Assembly (NCBI GenBank): GCA_020746105.1
Contig: CM036632.1
Location: forward strand, 310,001-374,000
Reading direction: 5' to 3'
DNA: 64,000 nt
DNA from: Trogon surrucura
Taxonomy: Eukaryota > Chordata > Aves > Trogoniformes > Trogonidae
Shown: positions 11,440 through 24,130 of the stretch, piece by piece
Layout of the letters: every line of letters begins with the position of its first letter
Numbering within the stretch: position 1 is the first letter of the stretch
Made by a program: the position numbers and the translations under genes
The notes under the pieces: generated by a model
What the model saw: the letters and a program-made list of their open reading frames with translations, nothing else
What the model was told of the DNA's origin: nothing
Database searches by the model: none

Positions 11440-13568
11440 TACTCTATTGTTAGCATTTAATTAATACACAGTCTGTAATCCTTCAACAGAGGTGTCTTCT
11501 CCTGCAGTCTTGTCAAAATAGACTGTTTTAGATAAATCAAGAATTAATAATGTTCGTTAATATTAAAGGTCATATAAAGTACAACTGAGTGCTCTGAACA
11601 GCGAATCTGCCCCAGGAGATTTGGAACAGGGAATTGTAAAAGAACTGGAAGAACAAAAGAACGGTGCTAGCCAGTACAGGGGTGTGCTGTGGGGTTGCTG
11701 AAAGTGTGGAAATGAGGGCTTGCGCCCCATCCCCAGCAGATCGCTCTTCCCATGAAGTTCTCCTGGGCGGCAGAGGCTGTGTCTCCCCAGGGCTTGCCAG
11801 CGTGTAGTTTCGTGGGCTGAGCTTCCTGCTGCCAACCCTGCTCACCCTCCCACCATGGGATGGTGTGGGCAGGACCCTCCGCAGCTCTTTTTCTTTCATG
11901 CCACCTCCTTCCACTTCGGCGACCTATTGACACCCCATGCTGGGAGGCAAGTCCTGTAGCCTGAAGCCGGCCCTGCCAGGGCTGAGCCCTGCGGAGGAGC
12001 TGGGGCTCCTGGGTGGGACAGCACGAGCCAGGGTCCACGCGGGGCGAGGGTCTGCCCTGCGCTCCCGTGGTGCTGCCTGAGCAGGGGACCGAGGAGGAGG
12101 GCAGGTGGGGATGCTCCTTGCAGTCTTGCCATTGCACATGTGGAGCTCTGCATTTCCTGGGGAAGAGAGAGAGAAAACCAGGAGTAAGATTTCTCTTAGG
12201 ATTGTTGCAGTGGGTTAAGTTCTTGCATTAAATTACGACTAGCTGAGGATTTTCTGAGAGAGGAAAGGCACGTGGGAGGTTGGGTCTCTGAAAGGCTTGT
12301 TCGTCTTGTTCATCTGTTCGTAATCCCATTAATACTTAGTGCATATTTCCTGCACTGTGTCTGACAGAAAGTATCAAAAATAATCACAACTTGCTGTGCT
12401 GAAGAGTTTATAATTTATCTGTCTAGAAACACCAGTGAGCCCTACATTGTCCCCACAGTCTGTCCTTTGGTCATACAGAGAATCTCTTGACCTGTGCCGT
12501 CCTGTACCTCAGCAGGGATTACAATGCGATCACCTGTATTTTGCCGGCTGGAGATATCTGTTGTCATGAACTTAGGGTTATGCAAGTACTCCCTAGGGGA
12601 GATCACTGGAAAACAGAGATCTATCTGTGTGGCAATAATAGAGAAGCTCATTTTAGTCCAGTGAGGATCTTTCAACCACAATCAATTTCACATGCCATCA
12701 TAAATAATGGAGGTCAGCAGAGCACTGCGAGTGCTTCAGCAAGCTCTGTTGACAATGCTAACATGCAAAAAACAGCAGAGAGATGCAGCTCTGCATGAGT
12801 GGGTGTACATTAATACTTGTTTAGAGAAGGTTTGATTGGCATACCTAGCTCTTCTAGGATCTTTCTGATGGAAAACGCTTCCTATTTCTGTAGTCTGGCT
12901 GTTGGGGGGCTCGTCTCCTTTCCTGGGCATCCTGTGGCAGCAGGACAGTCCCGCTCCCCAGCCAGCGCGGGGGGAGGCAGTGGCTGCTGTGCTGCTCCCC
13001 ACCAAGGCCAGAGCTTCACACCTGTGGGTGTCCTGTCTTAAACCTGGATGCTTTACCTCGACCAGTGGGCATTCTGTAAGTGGCCAACCCTGAGGCAACA
13101 GCAAAGCAAGTACACCAAATCCCAACTGCCAAATTTCATTCCAGCTGCCCCTCAGCATGGTCTTTCCTGGCCAGGTGTTGCTCACAGTCACTTCGAGACA
13201 CGAGAATTTAATTTCCAGTTTTTCTACTTTTCTCTTCCAGATGACAAATCTAATTAGACAATATTTGAGTATCTCATGTGTTGTCCGTTTATCGGAGTTC
13301 ATAGGCTGTGATCGAGTCGCCCCTTAAGTTTCCCTTTGATGTGCTGAGTATGTGAACTCATTCTTGCTGTTCACTAAACACCTTTCAGCTGTGAGTACTT
13401 GGAGAAAGCTCTGCTCTTCTCTGCGGAGGCTCTCCGTGCCCTTGGCCCAGGGGCAGCGGTGTCTCCCCAAAACATGGTGGGGTCCGTGAACGCTGGGAGG
13501 GCGGGAGAGCCACGCAGGAGTACCCCTTATAAGGCCACCTCCTTGTGCTGCAGGTACGCAGAGCTCTG
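11440..13568. other. Unassigned sequence: AT-rich 11440-11660, GC-rich 11680-12130, mixed to 13568
   Basis: The AT-rich stretch 11440-11660 has TTAATTAAT-type cores. The block 11680-12130 is GC-rich with chance frames on both strands. Between 12290 and 12720 the sequence is complex with open frames on both strands (about 100 and 79 codons) that match no family known to me. I do not claim a gene. Confidence 0.45.
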
Positions 13569-13730
13569 GAATATAAAGCATAGCGGTAATTAAGTAGATT
13601 AAGTAGCTAATATTTGCACAGTACCTGTAAAATATAAACCATGATATAATTGCTAAGTACAGTAGATTAATTAGTTAATGTTTACGCAGCGCTTTGTAAA
13701 TATAAAGGCAGCATGGCAGTGCTAAGTGTT
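13569..13730 (+). repeat. Degenerate 68-bp tandem array (about 2.4 units)
   Basis: Two units align along their whole length: 13594-13661 (68 bases) and 13662-13730 (69 bases). Both begin GTAGATTAA and end TGCTAAGT, sharing TTAAGT/TTAATT, TTTGCACAG/TTTACGCAG and GTAAA-ATATAAA blocks; by eye about three quarters of positions agree. A partial third unit (13569-13593, ATATAAAG...GGTAATTAA) precedes them. The unit's sequence (GCGCTTTGTAAATATAAAGGCAG followed by an ATTATTA tail) resembles the 3' tails of ancient amniote L2/MIR/CR1-like retroposons, so this may be a duplicated retroposon tail rather than a satellite. Family assignment is tentative; the tandem structure is directly visible. Confidence 0.7.
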
Positions 13731-14720
13731 ATTATTAATTAAGTTTTCACTATTTGTAAGATTCATTACAGGAAACAACACCACCAAGCACTTAGTTTTC
13801 CAGTTTTACTGAATGCGCCCTGGCTTGCAAGCCCCTCAGGAGCGACTGGCACGCCCCGCTCTCGGCTGGCGTCCGAGGGTGGTTGGTGTGTGCACCTGGG
13901 CTGTGCGGGCATGGCGGGTGGGCACTCCTTGCCTGGTGCAGTCTGACATGTGGGACCATAAACACGCCTTGCACTGTCACAGAATCCGACATGAAAACAG
14001 CGATTGTTGTCGTGTTTGTCTCTTCTACCTGTCTGTGACAGCTGTTAATCCACATGTGGATTCTGCACTTGGAAGTCATTTAGATGCAGTAGTTCTTGTG
14101 CACATCTGCAGTATGTGAAACCCCTTAATACATGTATTTCCTGGCGATCAGTGTAAATAGCTTGGGAAGGCTGAAGCACCTTCTAAGAACTATGATGACC
14201 TCTTTATTTACATAGTTTACCGCAAGAAGAAATTCATACCACTCCCTATGACTAATAAATACTGCAAAGAATTGAAAGCTGCCTTTCATCTTTCTGGTTT
14301 GCCTTACCCTGTCCTGTCTGTGGAGCTCAAAACCAATTCAGCTTAGAATAACTTCTCTCGATTCTTTTTTATAAAAACCAAACAAAACAGTAAAGGAGAC
14401 AAATTACTAGTGAACTATTCATTAAAAAGCTGTTATTTTACTATTCTGTTGTCTTCTACATAGGCCTGGTATTTCCTGCAGGATCCAGGGGTTTTTTAAA
14501 GCCTGGCAGGCTTGTGAGCTTGCCACACAACCACTTCCAGCAAGGATATTGCAACCTCAATGTATTCCTGCTCTGCACAAAGCAGGGAGATAGGAAACAA
14601 ACTCTGTATTTATTAGCAGATAGAAACTTCTCTGGTCCACACATTTATTTGGGTGAATAATGAGAGCAGGATTTCCTGTGGTTGTTCAACAAGTTAATTC
14701 AATTTGAATTCTGTCTCACA
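13731..14720. other. AT-rich single-copy sequence
   Basis: Mostly AT-rich complex sequence (notably 14110-14460), interrupted by a GC-rich patch at 13810-13960. No recognised repeat or coding sequence. The composition would fit old conserved non-coding DNA, unverified. Confidence 0.35.
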
Positions 14721-15806
14721 GACATATACCTCTGCGCTGCTGGTGATGCTCTGGGTTGTAAGCAGAAGGCACTCTTCTTCTCAGGCTTATGAACTTGGGG
14801 GGAGGTGATGACACAGGATTTGTCACTGCTAGAGAACTCCCAAACACACAAACCTGATGCTTTTCTGCAGAAGCAGCTGGGAGAGTTTGTGTTAATCACA
14901 CCCAACCTTTAATGAGCTGAAGTGGCAGGAAAGCTAGGAGATGCAGGAAAGGTGAGGCTTGGCGTGTCGAGCTTCTTGCCGTGTAAGGGAACAGCTTTAG
15001 AGAGAGAACACCAGGGCTGGGTCATGTCTCCACTCGCTGCTGTGGTGTGAGTGTAGGAGCACGAAGCCAAGAGGTGAAGAATCTGTCCCTAAATGAAGAG
15101 AAAATCTGGGCCTCCCAAGGTTCACTGCCCACCCTGCTCCAGCTCCAGTTTATTCTGATCATCTTCTCCCTGTCTTGCGTTGTGCTGGTCTGGATGTGTA
15201 GCGCTAAAGCACTCTGCAGAGCAGGGTGTGCTCTGCTCCAGCTGTGCAGGTAGGACCTTGGTCTTCTACTTGTGTGGAAGCCGTGCACGGCCATTGCTCT
15301 GGCTGGCTGCCGCAGCGTGGTGAGCCCAGGCGTCACTCTGTCTGTGGAGCCGTGCCAGAAGCCATTCTTGGCTTTTCATCACCGATGTTCTGGGTGGCAA
15401 ATGACAGAGGGAACAACGTTACTTTGCTGAGCGTGTGAGGAACATTTAACACCCAGGCAATGCTGAGCAAATCTGTGCTGCAGGGACATCGCCCGACCCC
15501 ACACTGGTGCCTCCTTCCCAAGGAGGGAAGAGCTGCCCTCGCAGGCTGTGCCGGTGCCTGTGTGCGCGGCTCTGTGGGGGAAGGTGCAAGGACGTGCTGT
15601 GTCCCCAGGAGATCCAAGTCCAACGGGGGTTGGCAGCTCTGGGAGCTGAGGCAGCCAGGCAGGCTGTTGATAATGGCATTGCCTTTGACACATACATTAC
15701 TGATTTCTTCATCTGTCATAGAGCAGCGCCTCTGCCATCTGCAGTCACTTAACACTTGGAGATGGGCTTCCCAGTGCCTTTCCCCCACTTCTGTTCATAT
15801 CTTCTC
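14721..15806. other. Unassigned sequence
   Basis: No gene or repeat recognised. From 15460 to 15740 long open frames exist on both strands in GC-rich DNA, the usual chance pattern. Confidence 0.5.
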
Positions 15807-15823
15807 TTTTTTTTTTTTTTTTT
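15807..15823. repeat. Poly(T) run of 17
   Basis: Uninterrupted T17. On the minus strand it would be an A-run, but no clear retrocopy body or polyadenylation signal lies at the right distance, so I call it a simple homopolymer. Confidence 0.8.
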
Positions 15824-17349
15824 GCATTTTAGTCTTTGCAGAGAGTAGAAATGTGTGAAGAGCTGGAGGCTGACGGGAAGGGAATGTAGTCCTTCCCTGA
15901 ACAGCAGCCAGCACCTCACAGCTGGCACCAAGGGCGCTGCTGTCTGCGGCCAGGGAGCTGTGCTGACATGCCCATGGGCCTACAGCTGACAGGGTGCAGG
16001 GGCAGAGTTCTGAGAGGAGCTTACTCCATGTACCGAGAAAATAAAACAGGTATTTCTTCAGCTGCTCTTCTAGTTGCATGGAGGGCTGCAGCTTGTTGCA
16101 AGTGTGGGCAGGTGTCCCTGCCACAGGGTGGTCTGTGCTTGTTTGTTGACTCTGCACTTGCAGGACCATGATGTTTTCTGTTCATGAGAAAACACAGTTT
16201 TTACCTATTAACTACATCCTTGGTTTATTCCAACAATCTCTTCCTCAGGTTCAGTGGCAAAGATGCACAGGAGGTCTGTAGCAGCCGAGGTTTAGCTGGA
16301 GGGGGAAGAAGAGGGACAGGGACAGGGAGGCAGGGAGCAGGCAACGGTGCCGTTGCAGTGGGAATGCTCTGTAACGCCTGGTTGCCAGGCAAGAGGGAAT
16401 GGCTTTATAAAGAACATCTTTATTAGGGTACACTACTTAGCATCAAAGAAATGTCAGGGCTACTCTATTCTGAGTCCCTGCCTAAGGCACTGAACTAGCC
16501 TGTCATTCAGCAGTCTAAGTACAAACCAGAAGAGCCACTGGCAGAGTCCTGGAAAGATTTATTTTTCCACATTTAATTGCCCTTTTTGCTTTGTAAACAC
16601 AAAGGTTGAAGCTTAAACTCTGACAGCTCCGGTAGCCTTTTTCTTATCTCCTTTAAAAAAAATGACTTTCAGCTTGTTAGATTTTTCTTTCATTGCAGTC
16701 CAAAATCTCACAAAATCTGCACAACTTTTTTTAAAAGATCATTGAAGCATTTCAGTGCTCACTTTGGGAAAAACCCTTCAGCTCACAAAAAGACAAAAGC
16801 TTGAGCTTGAAGAGCCAAGACCTTTCCCCATAGCAATGCAGGATAAAAATGGTTGGCCAAAAGAGGCAGCACAAGCAATCAGCATTCCACCTTTTCACTG
16901 GGAGCAGATTAAAGCACGCTTAACTGCTCCTCTTACTGTTCCAGAAAGAAAGGAAAGAACAAAGACAGGAGAAAAAAAAAAAAGCAAAGGTTAGAAAGCA
17001 AAACTGTATGTTATCATAGCAGCCTGGAAACTTCCTGCATTTAGTTCCTTCCCGGAAAGGGGCTCCTTGCACCTGGAAGAAGGTCTTCCCCAGAGCGGTG
17101 GAGCTGCAGGCGCTGCTGCCCGGTGAGTGCGGTGGCGATAGCAGCCAGTGGCCAGGGTCAGGGCTTCGAGCTGCTCCCTCTCTCCTGTCATTCGGGGTTA
17201 AAGAGATGCACGCCCTGGATTGTTTCGGCCGCACAGAAGTGGCTTTGGAGCTACAGCTCTTGAAAAAAGTGACTCAGTTTTGGGGAGGGGCTGTCACTGC
17301 CCTCCACCTGAGGTGAAAATGGGGCTGTCACCTCCTCACTGATGCTACT
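15824..17349. other. Unassigned sequence, AT-rich 16400-17040
   Basis: No gene recognised. The 16540-16760 portion is AT-rich with T-runs and A-runs. A 12-base A-run sits near 16973-16984. A lysine/glutamate-rich open frame at 16755-16994 is explained by the A-rich composition. Confidence 0.45.
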
Positions 17350-17720
17350 GAGGCCTTTACACGTCCCTCCTGTCCCAGCTCCGCTTCCCTTGCCCGCAGG
17401 AGATGGGTGACGGGACCGTCCCCACCACTGGCCGCTGCTCCTGGCGCTGCACGGGCGCTGGGCACGGCACGTCCCTTCCGTGGCCCAGCCTGGGCCGCGC
17501 TTGGCTGCCTTTGGCGTAGGGAGCTGTTTCGATTAATGGGTGACAGAGCAATCGATGTCGTCTTGCATTTCAGACCCTAAGCACACGTGCGGCCCGCGGG
17601 AGCGGCAGCTCTGGCAGGTGGTGGGGCTGGGCCAGATGAAGAGGGACTTTTCCTGCCTGTCCTCCCTGTCGTTCCCATTTGCTGTGGGTTCATGCAGGAT
17701 GTCCTGCGATCCCGGCGTTA
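17350..17720. other. GC-rich stretch with moderate CpG
   Basis: GC-rich with scattered CpGs (for example GGGCCGCGCTTGG, GCGGCCCGCGGGAGCGGC near 17590). CpGs are less dense than in the islands at 26 and 29 kb. No exon recognised. Confidence 0.35.
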
Positions 17721-20700
17721 GCCCTTCGTCGTAATCAAATGCAACGTGTCCTGTTTTGTATAAGGACAGGGTGTGTCAGACTGTGTCTAGAACTAGATCT
17801 TAACTGAGACCAGTGCAGGAGACTCATAAGTTTGCTGGCAGGATGCTGCTGGTGTGATCCAGCACCAATTATTTTTCGGTATCTGTGTTGCTGCACTTTG
17901 GTGTGTGCTGAAGACAACTGAAGCAAGGCTGTTTCAGAAACAATTCCAGACATACAGAACAGAAATGTAGAAAAATCCTTGAAACACATTTTGATCAAAT
18001 CCTTTGATTCAAACTGCAAGCTTGAAATGACAAATGGGAGAGAAAAGCTTCAGGAGAGTCTATCACAGATCCTTCATCTCCCCATTATCATCAATAAGGA
18101 AGCAACAATGATTGGCAAACTCTAATTACCATTTGCTCTGTAGAGCTGAGCACAGGCAGGGCTGTGCTTTGTGGTGCTTGAGGAATAGCTGTCACAGCTG
18201 TTACAGTGAATGTGTCTCTGTTAAGTTTTTCATCTTCTTGATCTTCTACTTTGCCCAAACTAAATATTGGTGTTATTCAGGTGAGGCTTTCAACAAGGTG
18301 TTGATAGAGGGCAGCTCTGCAGAGGTCAGTTTATCACTCTTCTTGCCACAGCGTCCCTACCCAAGGGTGCTATGGTCGTGAGGCCCCATGGGTTTTTGTA
18401 ATAGTAACATACTTCTTCCTTTTCCTTCTATATCCATGTTGGTGGGCCGGACATGTTCCAGAAGTCCCACCTGGCCCCTCCTCTCGCAGCTGGCTTGCTG
18501 CAGCTCCCAGGGAGAGCAGGTGGAGTGCTGCTGCTTCTGAGGATGTACTGTCTGCCCCTGCGTGTGCTTTGCTGAAGGATGAGTCTGATGCTCTTCGCTT
18601 TCATTTTTTTTAGGCTGCTGAGTGTTTAGTCCGTGCAAAATTCTGTGATGTTTCTTCATACAGACAATTACAGACTGCTGGTTTGGATGCACAGAGTGTG
18701 TGCTCCCTGCTGACTGTCAGTTGGCTCGAAATTCAGACGGGTTGGTGAGGATGAGACGTTGCTGACTGATGTAAAATTTGGCATCTCCTTGGGTTCAAAT
18801 GCATTTGCTCTGTTTATCTCCTTCCAGTGCCTTGTTATCCCAGGAGCATCTGTTCACCCGCAAGCCGTGAGTGATGCAGATGCTCCAGACGTACTTGGGA
18901 ACTGACCCCAGAACAGTTCTCTGAGCAGAAATTCAATTCCATAAAGAATTTGTCACTACTTCATTGGGCTAAATAGTGAATACCATGCAAAAACGCATCA
19001 CTGCTAGTTACTGTGACACCCTCTTGGGGTCAAGTAGACCAGCAGCCTGACATCACTGATGATGAGCTGACAGTGTCCTTTTGCACAGAACATCTTACGT
19101 ACATTCCCATAGATGAAGCTTTTCTATGCAGTGCATATTTTAGTTCCTGTGGTTCGTGGTTTACATGTAATACTCAGTTCCTGTTTTGTTGTAGGCTTTA
19201 GTTCCTTTCATGCAGACATGTTTGTTTTCTGGCCTACACATTTTTCCTACTGTTTAATAGTGGATTTGAATTTAACCAGAGGTGCGTGGGTGCAACTAGA
19301 GGAACCTCGTGTGGATGCTCTCTAGTTCTCCCTGGGCCGCATGACTCCTCTCTTTAATTAGCCTTGTTTTAGCTGCCTGCTCTTGTATTTCTCCCTCAGC
19401 CCATCAGATACTTCATTTTGCTCTTGCAAGATGCTCAGCTGATAAGCATTTTAGCTCCTCGCCAGACAGCGTGTGTGCTTGTTAGCTGCCAGCCAGCTGA
19501 TTTTGATTAGACTGTAGTTTTGATAGTTGTTTCCTGTCTTTGGAGCCTTAACAGATGGCACGCTACTCCCAGTGCAGGGTTTGACTGTCATAGTACTTCA
19601 TGGCTTGGCCAAATAGCTTTTGTGTAGTCTGCACATGTGAAGCTTCTCAAGGGGGTCCTTGCAAAGTGAGAGGTGCAACTGTGTCCTCTAAGGACCCTGC
19701 AAAGTGAGTATCCACTTCAGGGGAGTGCTGGGATTGCTTTGTTTGTGGAATGCAGTTGTCCACACTACAGCTTTGGTCCTCAGCTAATCAGCCTGTGCTG
19801 GTGTGCTGTCATATTTAGGATCCGTGTTTTAGAGAATGGGTAGTGTTATGACTTAGAAGAGTTGCTATGGATTTTAGAGGGCTAACACGTTTGCAGAAGG
19901 GACAACCATGAGACCTTTGTAAGAGCCAGACAAGGAGATGTTTTTCTATCATGAAGAAAAGAATCATTCTATGTTCACTAGCAAATGCTAGACTATGTTG
20001 GTGTCTGCATGGATTTAGCAAGGGACTAGGCTCGGTTAGAGGTTGTGAGCAAAAGAGCAAAGGCATATGGGGAGCCTGCAGAGGCCTGATAATGGATTTG
20101 CTCCCTGGATTCCCAGATCTCCCTTTTCCTGGGACAGTTTTCAGTCCCACCACGTCAGGTTTTCATATCTATCTGTGTTGGACCCGCAGCCCTAAGTGAA
20201 TTTCTAGCTACTGTACAGCGTAACTTGACTGGACTTGTCCTGTCCCTGCTGTACGTGGGGCTTGCATCAGCGACGGGAGCCCTCTGAATCCTCCTGGCTG
20301 AGGATTCTGAGGAGACAGGGAGGGTCTGGTGGCAAGAGAGCTGTTGGGAGGGTACTCCCCCTTGACAGCTCCGCAAACTTGGAAAGCATTGTTACTGCCT
20401 TGTGGAGATCGTCAAACACAGCCACTGTCAGCCAGAAAAAAACATGCCTCCAGCACCTAGTCCTGTAAGAAAACAGCTCCTTCTGAAAGAATAAGCTTTC
20501 ATTTCTTCATTAATTGCATTGCATGAGAATAACTGGCAACCTGGTCACAAGAACCAATTTACTAACCAAATCTCATTTACTAACTGGGAACAAATTCTTT
20601 TTACTCGTAGCTGCTGGATGCAAACAAGGTTGGGCTTCAGAGCTGCCCAGGTGCTAGGCAGCTTCCTTGGCCCATTTGCCCTTGGGTCAATGGCAGTGTC

Positions 20701-21539
20701 ACTCTGCTAGTAATAAACCTCTCTTCTGATGGGCCCTGCTAGAGATGAGCAGGTTGCTGAGTCCAGCCTAATTGATGCTTACAGAAGAAGACCAGTCTCA
20801 CTGGGGGAGCCGTCTCTGTGTGCTGAGCTGGAAGCGGTCTGTTCCAGCCTGGAGGGACGCATTACCAGCAGTGGCAATCATTTCTTTCAAACTGTGTGCC
20901 CTGCCCAAGTAGCAAAGAGAGAAGGGACAGCCTTGGAGCAGGTAGCTTCCTAAGGGCAGCCACCAGCTGTGACTTGTGCCTAATCCTGGCAGCCATATCT
21001 GTCATGATACGTCCTTGGCGAAGAGTGGTGCTCTTTGAGCCGTGTGCTGGGCGCAGCAAGGATTGCCCCAATTGCACATGCTTCTGACGAGGGCCATCTG
21101 CTCTCCTGCTCCTGCTCTGAGCAACAGCACTTCCACCCCTTTCTCAGGAGAGGTTTTCACAGTTTCTGGCAGCACTCCTGCAGCACTCGCAGCCATGCTT
21201 TCCCCACCCCTGTTGGAAGCCCTTCCCTGGCACAGGGGGATTCTTGCTGCTCCCTGGGGCAGCAGCTTGGACACCCACTCCTCTGTCACATCTTGGGCCT
21301 ACGTACAATTCCCTGACAGTGGGTAAAGCAACCTTTCTAAAACAGGTTGGGACTTTCTCCTCAAGAGAAGGTCACTGTGCTGGCACTTGTGACTGCCAAG
21401 AAAGAATTGCAGTGCAGAACGTGGTGGTACCTCTCAGCAAAGGCTTTGGCAGGAGGGAAGCAGGCATGCTTTGGTCTGAAGTCTCCAGACAGGGCCAGTC
21501 TGCTGACAGTGCTTGCTTCCTCATACCTACCTCCACGTT
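17721..21539. other. Unassigned sequence
   Basis: Mixed composition; AT-richer at 17730-18130 and 18740-19330. I found no CR1, LTR, simple repeat or recognisable exon in this long stretch. The block 19820-20150 has the uneven texture of a very old transposon, but no diagnostic motif lets me name it. Confidence 0.45.
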
Positions 21540-21815
21540 TAACGGTTTCTCCCAAGAAGGAAAAATAATAATAAAGATAATTCTTTTAAAACTGATTATC
21601 TGAGAGTGCAGATTGTCAAGCTTTATGCTGTTGGATAAATCAGACTAACGGCTGAGAGTTAATTTGTCTGACCATAAAGTGGATTCAATAAGTGTAAAAC
21701 AAAACTAATTGGTTCTCTTCCATATAAATTTAATCATACTATAAAATGTGATCAATGCAAATAAAAAGCATCGAGTAGGTTAAGTGTCAAGAATCTATAA
21801 AGGAAAAAATGGCTT
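21540..21815. promoter_or_regulatory. AT-rich island with octamer, possible conserved non-coding element
   Basis: Strongly AT-rich, complex, non-repetitive sequence with a perfect octamer ATGCAAAT at 21755-21762, a TAATTTGTCTGACC stretch and ATTAAA/TAAT cores. Both flanks are GC-rich. Function is inference. Confidence 0.3.
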
Positions 21816-23629
21816 ATGTGCTTTCTTGCAGGAATTGAAAACTGGATGGGTTTCCATCTCTGTCCTAATCACCTCACAGTGCTGTCCCTGTCTGAATGTG
21901 CCGAGTGCCGGTGTCTGTGCTGCGTGTCAGGAGTAAATTGTTCCTCAGTCTTTGTCGTTTCTCTTCTCTCACGAGTTGAAGCTGTTGGTGGAATGATACT
22001 CTGACTCTTGTGGATGCTGTGCTTAGACACCCGAACCAGATGAAACACGCAGCAAGGCGCGGGCCAGCAGCCCTCGTACAGGTTCTCCGACAGCAAAGGG
22101 GTGCCGGGGACCTCCCAGAGGCCCAGAGATGGCCCCTGTCCCCGAGCTGATGGCAGACCTGGGGCTGCAAGCAAAGCACCACCACTTCGGCTGCTTGGCT
22201 CTGCTGCACCCTTCGCTTCCCGCCAGGGAGCGGTGGCAGTGGTGGGACCCGGTATCCTTGCTCACATGAGCCGCTTCCTCTGTGCTCTCCATGCCTCTCG
22301 GGTCCCAGAGCAGCCACCTGCTGATGATTTCTTCAGCAGAGCTGACTTCATGGCCCTGCCAGGCCTCACCAGGGGACTGAGGCACTGCACAGAGCTCCCG
22401 GCTCTTTCCATACAGCCCAAAGCTTCATCTGGGGGTGGGAGGGAGCACTGTGCCACCTCCTGGGCTCGCCTGGTGTGCACCCTGCGCGCTGAGCCTCTGC
22501 AGTAGATGTGCAATTGCCAAGGCAGCCATCTGGTGAGTGAGAGGAGGCTGCCAGGACAAGAACTACAGAGCTCTGCCACAGCATCCTGACAGCGGTTCAA
22601 GGCAAATTAGATGCAGTCAGCCAAACTGAAACCTTTTAAATTAATCTGTTGAAAGATCTCCTGTGAGATGACATAGACTGTAGTTATGGTGATGGCTGGA
22701 GTGTGGCTGAGGTTACTGCAGTTGCTGCTCATGCGGAGAGCTCCTAAATCCCTCAGATATGCACGTTGCCAAGAGCTGACATCTTTTCTAAGCAGCATCT
22801 CCTCAGTTTCCCCAAGTAGGTGTCCAGCTTGGACAAGATATGGAGGAAGGCACCTATAGCTTGGCAGAGAGGAGAGGTGGGGAGGGAGGGAGGGAAAGGA
22901 GCAGCGTGAGACATCTGGGAAATTAAAGGATGCAGCTTCCAGCATGCAGGGTTCCTGCTGTAGAAAATGTCACAGCTGGGCCGGGAGAGAGAAATGGCGA
23001 AGCTGGAGGTGAGAAAGAGGAGCTGTTGCGGCACTTCTTGCAGCCCGGGCCTCTTCAACAGCCTTCTTTGAAGGGGTGTTGAGGGGCACACTGAAGAGGG
23101 CAGGAGCAGCTGCCTTCCTCCCCACTTCAGCTCCCGAGTTGGGGATGTGGGAGTGCCCTGCGGGAACACTTGGCCGTGTCCCTGCAGGCAGCACCAGCTG
23201 TCCCTGAGTGGCGCTGGAGGCAACCCTGCCCGGGGGTTCAGTGACCCAAGAGCCCCCCTCCTGCCCTGCGAGTAGGGGCTGTGGGCAGGACCCTGGGAGG
23301 AAGCGCTGGGCTGGTGGTGAGCTTCGAGTTCCCTGCTCAGCGCTCTCATGACGGCGTCCGAGCTCCCAGAGGAGATGGGGCTGGGGTCGGTGTGGGCACA
23401 GCTCCCCCAGGCTTGAGCCAGGACAGTCTCCCTCCTGCACAGGAGGCAGGAGCAGAGGAGCCCTGCAGAGCTGCGTTCCCTGAACCCGGGCTGGCCACCG
23501 CACTGGTCTGTCAGCCACTGCCCCACTGTGGGCCGCTGCCCCCGCGTTCCCAGGAGAAGCACAGATGGGAGCCCCTCGCTACACTGGGCAACCTGGTGAG
23601 CCTGGTCCCCCTCACCTCCTTTCTCCGTG
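21816..23629. other. GC-rich gene-free block with long chance ORFs
   Basis: This block holds one of the longest open frames of the window (22753-23562, minus, 269 codons) with overlapping frames of 182, 147 and 128 codons on both strands nearby. The translations are rich in Pro, Ser, Ala, Gly and Arg, show no domain, signal peptide or repeat, and different frames stay open in parallel, so GC-driven absence of stops explains them. No splice or Kozak support stands out. Confidence 0.5.
22879..22894 (+). other. Perfect G-quadruplex motif
   Basis: Four G-runs of at least three separated by single A residues (GGGGAGGGAGGGAGGG). Single-base loops are the most stable class of G4 motif (established). 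No promoter or replication feature next to it was recognised. Confidence 0.6.
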
Positions 23630-23900
23630 CTCCCAAAATTTTGAGGTTAAGTTCTAGTATCTCATAAAGCATCATGTTCGTATCATAATTTCAGCCGGCA
23701 GAAAGCCTTTTCCGTGCAAGAGCCAGGATGCATACAAATTGCTGCTCTAAATCTCCAGCTACAATAAGGAAACTTCACATGCTGACAGTTTACTTGATAA
23801 ATACCTAATATAGCTTAAATAATTATTTAATGCAGACAAATGGAAAAAGAAAGCATCCATATGCTGCGTTGTAATAAATTACAGCTTCCAACTTGCCGGG
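23630..23900. promoter_or_regulatory. AT-rich island, possible conserved non-coding element
   Basis: About 270 bases of complex AT-rich sequence with GATAAATAC, AATAATTATTTAATG and similar cores between GC-rich neighbours. No repeat recognised and no coding signal. Call rests on composition alone. Confidence 0.25.
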
Positions 23901-24050
23901 CAGTAGCAGCAGCTGCTCTGTCGAAGGACTCCACCGTGACCTGGGAAGGTCTCAAGTTGAGGTTCTGCTGTGGGAAGGCCCTGTCAGGAGCTAATGGATG
24001 TTGAGTGGAGTGGGCTAAACCCAGGACAAGTGGCAAACTAGTTGAGAGGC

Positions 24051-24130
24051 GTCCCTGCCCATGACAGGGAGGTTGGATTAAAATGATCTCTAAGGTCCCT
24101 TCCAGCCTAGGCCATTCTATGGTTCTATGA
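24051..24130 (+). mobile_element. CR1 LINE, extreme 3' end only
   Basis: The text GTCCCTGCCCATGACAGGGA, then GGTTGGATTAAAATGATCTC, AAGGTCCCTTCCAGCC and the terminal ATTCTATGGTTCTATGA is the CR1 3' untranslated end with its two direct repeats. Only about 80 bases remain, a normal outcome of early reverse-transcription arrest. No coding part is present. Confidence 0.9.

Noticed and set aside
12442..12798. Overlapping ORFs on both strands suggesting a retroelement protein
   Set aside because: No reverse transcriptase, integrase or gag motif is visible in either translation.
22753..23562. 269-codon minus-strand ORF
   Set aside because: Same GC-rich pattern with parallel open frames; no recognisable family or motif.
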